In this document: one piece after another, positions 61,942-64,000 of the stretch
Layout: each line of letters starts with the position of its first letter
Numbering within the stretch: the stretch's first letter is position 1
Source: Hypericibacter terrae
GTDB taxonomy: Bacteria; Pseudomonadota; Alphaproteobacteria; Dongiales; Dongiaceae
NCBI RefSeq assembly: GCF_008728855.1
Contig: NZ_CP042906.1
Span: 5,547,001 to 5,611,000, forward strand
DNA: 64,000 bases
Reading direction: 5' to 3'
Translations under genes and position numbers: made by a program
Notes under the pieces: generated by a model
What the model saw: the letters and a program-made list of their open reading frames with translations, nothing else
Database searches by the model: none
What the model was told of the DNA's origin: nothing

Positions 61942-63639
61942 TCAATCGGGCCGGCCGATGGGCTTGGCGCCGCGTCCCTGCGCCAGCCAGTCCGCCAGCG
62001 CCAGCTCGAGCCGGGCGAAGACACCGTCCCAGTCGCCGACCGAGGTCTGCCGGAACAGCCGCAGGTCCGGATACCAGCTCGACCGCTCCGGATCGAAATG
62101 CCACATCCAGCCGGCGCGATGGGGCAGCAGCACCCAGCCCTCGGCCCCCAGGGCGCCCGCCAGATGCGCGACCGCCGTGTCGATGGTGATGACGAGATCG
62201 AGCCGCGCGATCGCCGCCGCGGTGTCGGCGAAGTCGCGCACCAGCGGCGCCAGATCGACGATGCGGCCCTGCCCCTCGCGCGCGATGTCGGCCGCGGCCG
62301 GCCCGATCTGGAGGCTGAAAAAGGAGAGATCGAAACGCTGCGCGAGCCGGACGAAACGATCGAGCGTCGTGCTGCGATGGGGATCGGGATGGCGGTTGCC
62401 GACCCAGACGATGCCGATGCGGGGATAGAGCGCCGACTGCAGCTCGTTCCAGGGCGCGTCGGCATCGGGCGCCTTGAGATAGGGGATCGGGCCCGGCAGA
62501 TCCTTCGCCTGGATGCCCAGCGCCAGGCCCAGATCGAGCAGCGGGTAGTGCGCGCCATAGGGCGGCAGGGTCGCCGCAAAATCGGCAACCTCACTTAAGC
62601 CCGGCAGCCCGGCCAGCAGACGCAGCAGCGGCGCCTGGCAGGCCAGGATGAGATGCGGCGTGAGCCGGGCGACGGCCGGCAAATAGCGCGCGAACTGGAT
62701 CACATTGCCATAGCCCTGCTCGCCCCAGATCAAGAGCGGCTTGCCGGTGGGCTTGCCGTCCCAGAGCGGGCCCGGCGGCGGCGGCACCCGTTGCGGGCGC
62801 TCGAAGCGGCGCGCATAGCGCTGCCACCCCTCGGGCCAGCGCTGCAGCCGCATCAGCGAATGCGCCAGGTTCCAGGTGAGTGACGGATGGTTGGGAGCGG
62901 CCACGGCCGCGCGCTCCAGCAGCGTCACCGCCTCGGCCTCGCGCGCGGGATCGCGGGCCGCGAGCACGGCCGCAAGGGTCAGCGAGGATTCGGGCACCTG
63001 CGGCGCGATCGCCAGCAGCCGGCGCGCCAAGGTCTCGGCTTCGGCCAGCGCGCCCTGCCGGCGCAGCAGCATCGCCAGATTGTTGAGCAGGGCCGGATGC
63101 TGCGGCGCCAGCGCCACGGCTGCACGCAGCGTCTGCTCCGCCTGCGCCAGATGTTCCGCCTCTTCCACCGGGTCGAGTTCGGCCCAGGCGATCTCGATCT
63201 CGGCCCGCGCGCGCAAGGCCGCCAGCCGCTCCGGTGGCGGCGTCGCCGCGCTCACATCTTCGAGCAGCGCCCGTGCGCGACGAAACTCGGCCTTGGCCGC
63301 GAGCAGCCGCGCCAGTTCGAGGCGCACCGGGACCGAGCCGGGCTCGAGCGAATGCGCCAGCTCGAGCGGCGCCAGGGCCGCGGCGCCATCGCCTTCGGCG
63401 AGGAATATGCGCGCCAGCATGAAATGCGTCGCGGCGTCGGCCTCGGGGCTGGCGATGAGCTCGACCAGCAGCGCCTTGGCTTCGGCGAAGGCGCGCCGTT
63501 CCAGCAGCAGCAGGGCCAGGTTATGGCGCGCCGAGCGCAGCTCGATGCCGGCCGCGATCGCCTGCCGGTAGAGCGCCTCGGCGGAAGCGGCCTGGCCGGC
63601 CTGATGCGCCCGAAGGGCTTGCTTGAAATAAGTGGTCAT
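61942..63639 (-). CDS. TPR protein with C-terminal glycosyltransferase family 9-like domain
   Basis: 565 aa. Residues 1-260 are TPR repeats (AEALYRQAIAAGIELRSARHNLALLLLERRAFAEAKALL, HPALLNNLAMLLRRQGALAEAETLARRLLAIAPQVPESSLTLAAV). Residues about 280-560 show GKPLLIWGEQGYGNVIQFARYL, RIGIVWVGNRHPDP, DLAPLVRDFADTAAAIARLDLVITIDTAVAHLAGALG, the pattern of GT9/O-GlcNAc-transferase-like C-terminal domains common in bacteria. The acceptor may be a surface polysaccharide or flagellin. ATG 63639; the in-frame 63693 adds 18 residues. Confidence 0.8.
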   Translation of the reverse strand: MTTYFKQALRAHQAGQAASAEALYRQAIAAGIELRSARHNLALLLLERRAFAEAKALLVELIASPEADAATHFMLARIFLAEGDGAAALAPLELAHSLEPGSVPVRLELARLLAAKAEFRRARALLEDVSAATPPPERLAALRARAEIEIAWAELDPVEEAEHLAQAEQTLRAAVALAPQHPALLNNLAMLLRRQGALAEAETLARRLLAIAPQVPESSLTLAAVLAARDPAREAEAVTLLERAAVAAPNHPSLTWNLAHSLMRLQRWPEGWQRYARRFERPQRVPPPPGPLWDGKPTGKPLLIWGEQGYGNVIQFARYLPAVARLTPHLILACQAPLLRLLAGLPGLSEVADFAATLPPYGAHYPLLDLGLALGIQAKDLPGPIPYLKAPDADAPWNELQSALYPRIGIVWVGNRHPDPHRSTTLDRFVRLAQRFDLSFFSLQIGPAAADIAREGQGRIVDLAPLVRDFADTAAAIARLDLVITIDTAVAHLAGALGAEGWVLLPHRAGWMWHFDPERSSWYPDLRLFRQTSVGDWDGVFARLELALADWLAQGRGAKPIGRPD

Positions 63640-63832
63640 GAAGGAGGAAGCCGCTTCGGGACATCGGTCGGACGGTCGGCCCATCTTCCCCAACCCGGCC
63701 GGCTTGGCAATGGCGGCTTGACAGGGAACAATCTATGAACGAGTATCGATATTATAAATACTAATATAGGTTGTAGATGTCCGGGCATTGGAAGCTGCGA
63801 CATTCGAAGCAGCGGCATCGGGGGGAGCGGCG

Positions 63833-64000
63833 ATGGATGGCGCGGTGACGGCAGCCCCGGAGACCGGCCGCGCGCGACCGGCGGGATGGGGCGGGACGCT
63901 CAAGCCCGGCGGACGGATTGCCAGCGTGGCGTTCCATGGCATCGAGGTGCTGGGGGTCGATGTGCAGGTGCAGACCGCGAGCGGCCTCCCCGTCTTCGCC
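63833..64000 (+). CDS. comM: YifB/ComM family Mg chelatase-like AAA ATPase (5' end, runs off window)
   Basis: 56 codons present. After a Pro/Gly/Ala-rich extension comes RIASVAFHGIEVLGVDVQVQTASGLPVFA, which is the start of the ComM/YifB LonC-like domain. ComM is a branch-migration helicase used in natural transformation. GGGGGAG lies just before the ATG. The upstream gap is AT-rich (63725-63775) and divergent with the TPR gene. Family assignment is from the short N-terminus only. Confidence 0.78.
   Translation, partial: MDGAVTAAPETGRARPAGWGGTLKPGGRIASVAFHGIEVLGVDVQVQTASGLPVFA

Noticed and set aside
63733-63942. Short minus-strand frame at the right edge
   Set aside because: Antisense to the ComM-like start and lacks a ribosome site.

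Overview
The window is high-GC chromosomal DNA with dense, mostly operonic genes and no phage, IS, rRNA, tRNA or CRISPR content that I can see. Gene content and order (hrcA-grpE-dnaK-dnaJ with rph-rdgB-hemW divergent, dapB nearby, mutS divergent from pyrE and close to a MaeB-type malic enzyme, CYTATNT-type heat-shock promoter) point to an alphaproteobacterium, probably of the Rhodospirillales in the broad sense. That placement is inferred from gene order and protein flavour, not from a phylogenetic marker.

Layout. 1-6153: 5' part of mutS (minus), pyrE, malic enzyme/phosphotransacetylase fusion, a rhodanese and a secreted protein. 6222-14104: a complete phosphate module, phoR, four Pho-box half-sites, pstS-pstC-pstA-pstB-phoU-phoB, closed by a perfect 15-bp hairpin. 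14336-15470: two tandem secreted paralogues of a family I do not recognise. 15530-21880 (minus): a PadR regulator with its own palindromic operator, a macro-domain/PIN/Phd gene set, AmpG-like permease, TypA and adenosine kinase. 22272-30847: membrane protein, lipoproteins, nth, DUF2244, a dapB-SDR-flavoprotein operon, and dnaJ. 31014-38631: dnaK, grpE, hrcA on the minus strand and rph, a GNAT-RdgB fusion and hemW on the plus strand. 38744-45833: a small ORF, a GcvA-like LysR regulator, a TTC38-like protein, and the envelope/translation set lpoA-rsmI-yraN-BON lipoprotein, then a SirB1-type protein.

45964-52263 holds the most interesting block: DprE1-like and DprE2-like epimerase subunits, an FAD oxidoreductase, a polytopic membrane protein that could be a GT-C glycosyltransferase, and a UbiA-family enzyme like decaprenyl-phosphate phosphoribosyltransferase. 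Together these resemble the mycobacterial/Azorhizobium route to polyprenyl-phospho-D-arabinofuranose, so this Gram-negative bacterium may put D-arabinose on a surface or secreted glycan.

52540-63639: glutathione synthetase, an EamA permease, a complete polyamine ABC importer potABCD whose binding protein is an inner-membrane-type lipoprotein with a Ser/Thr linker, followed by two tandem HDAC-like acetylpolyamine amidohydrolases; then an uncharacterised protein and a TPR-glycosyltransferase-like protein on the minus strand. The window ends inside the 5' end of a comM/yifB-like gene.

Start codons were chosen from ribosome binding sites, overlap with neighbours and family length; alternatives are named where they matter.
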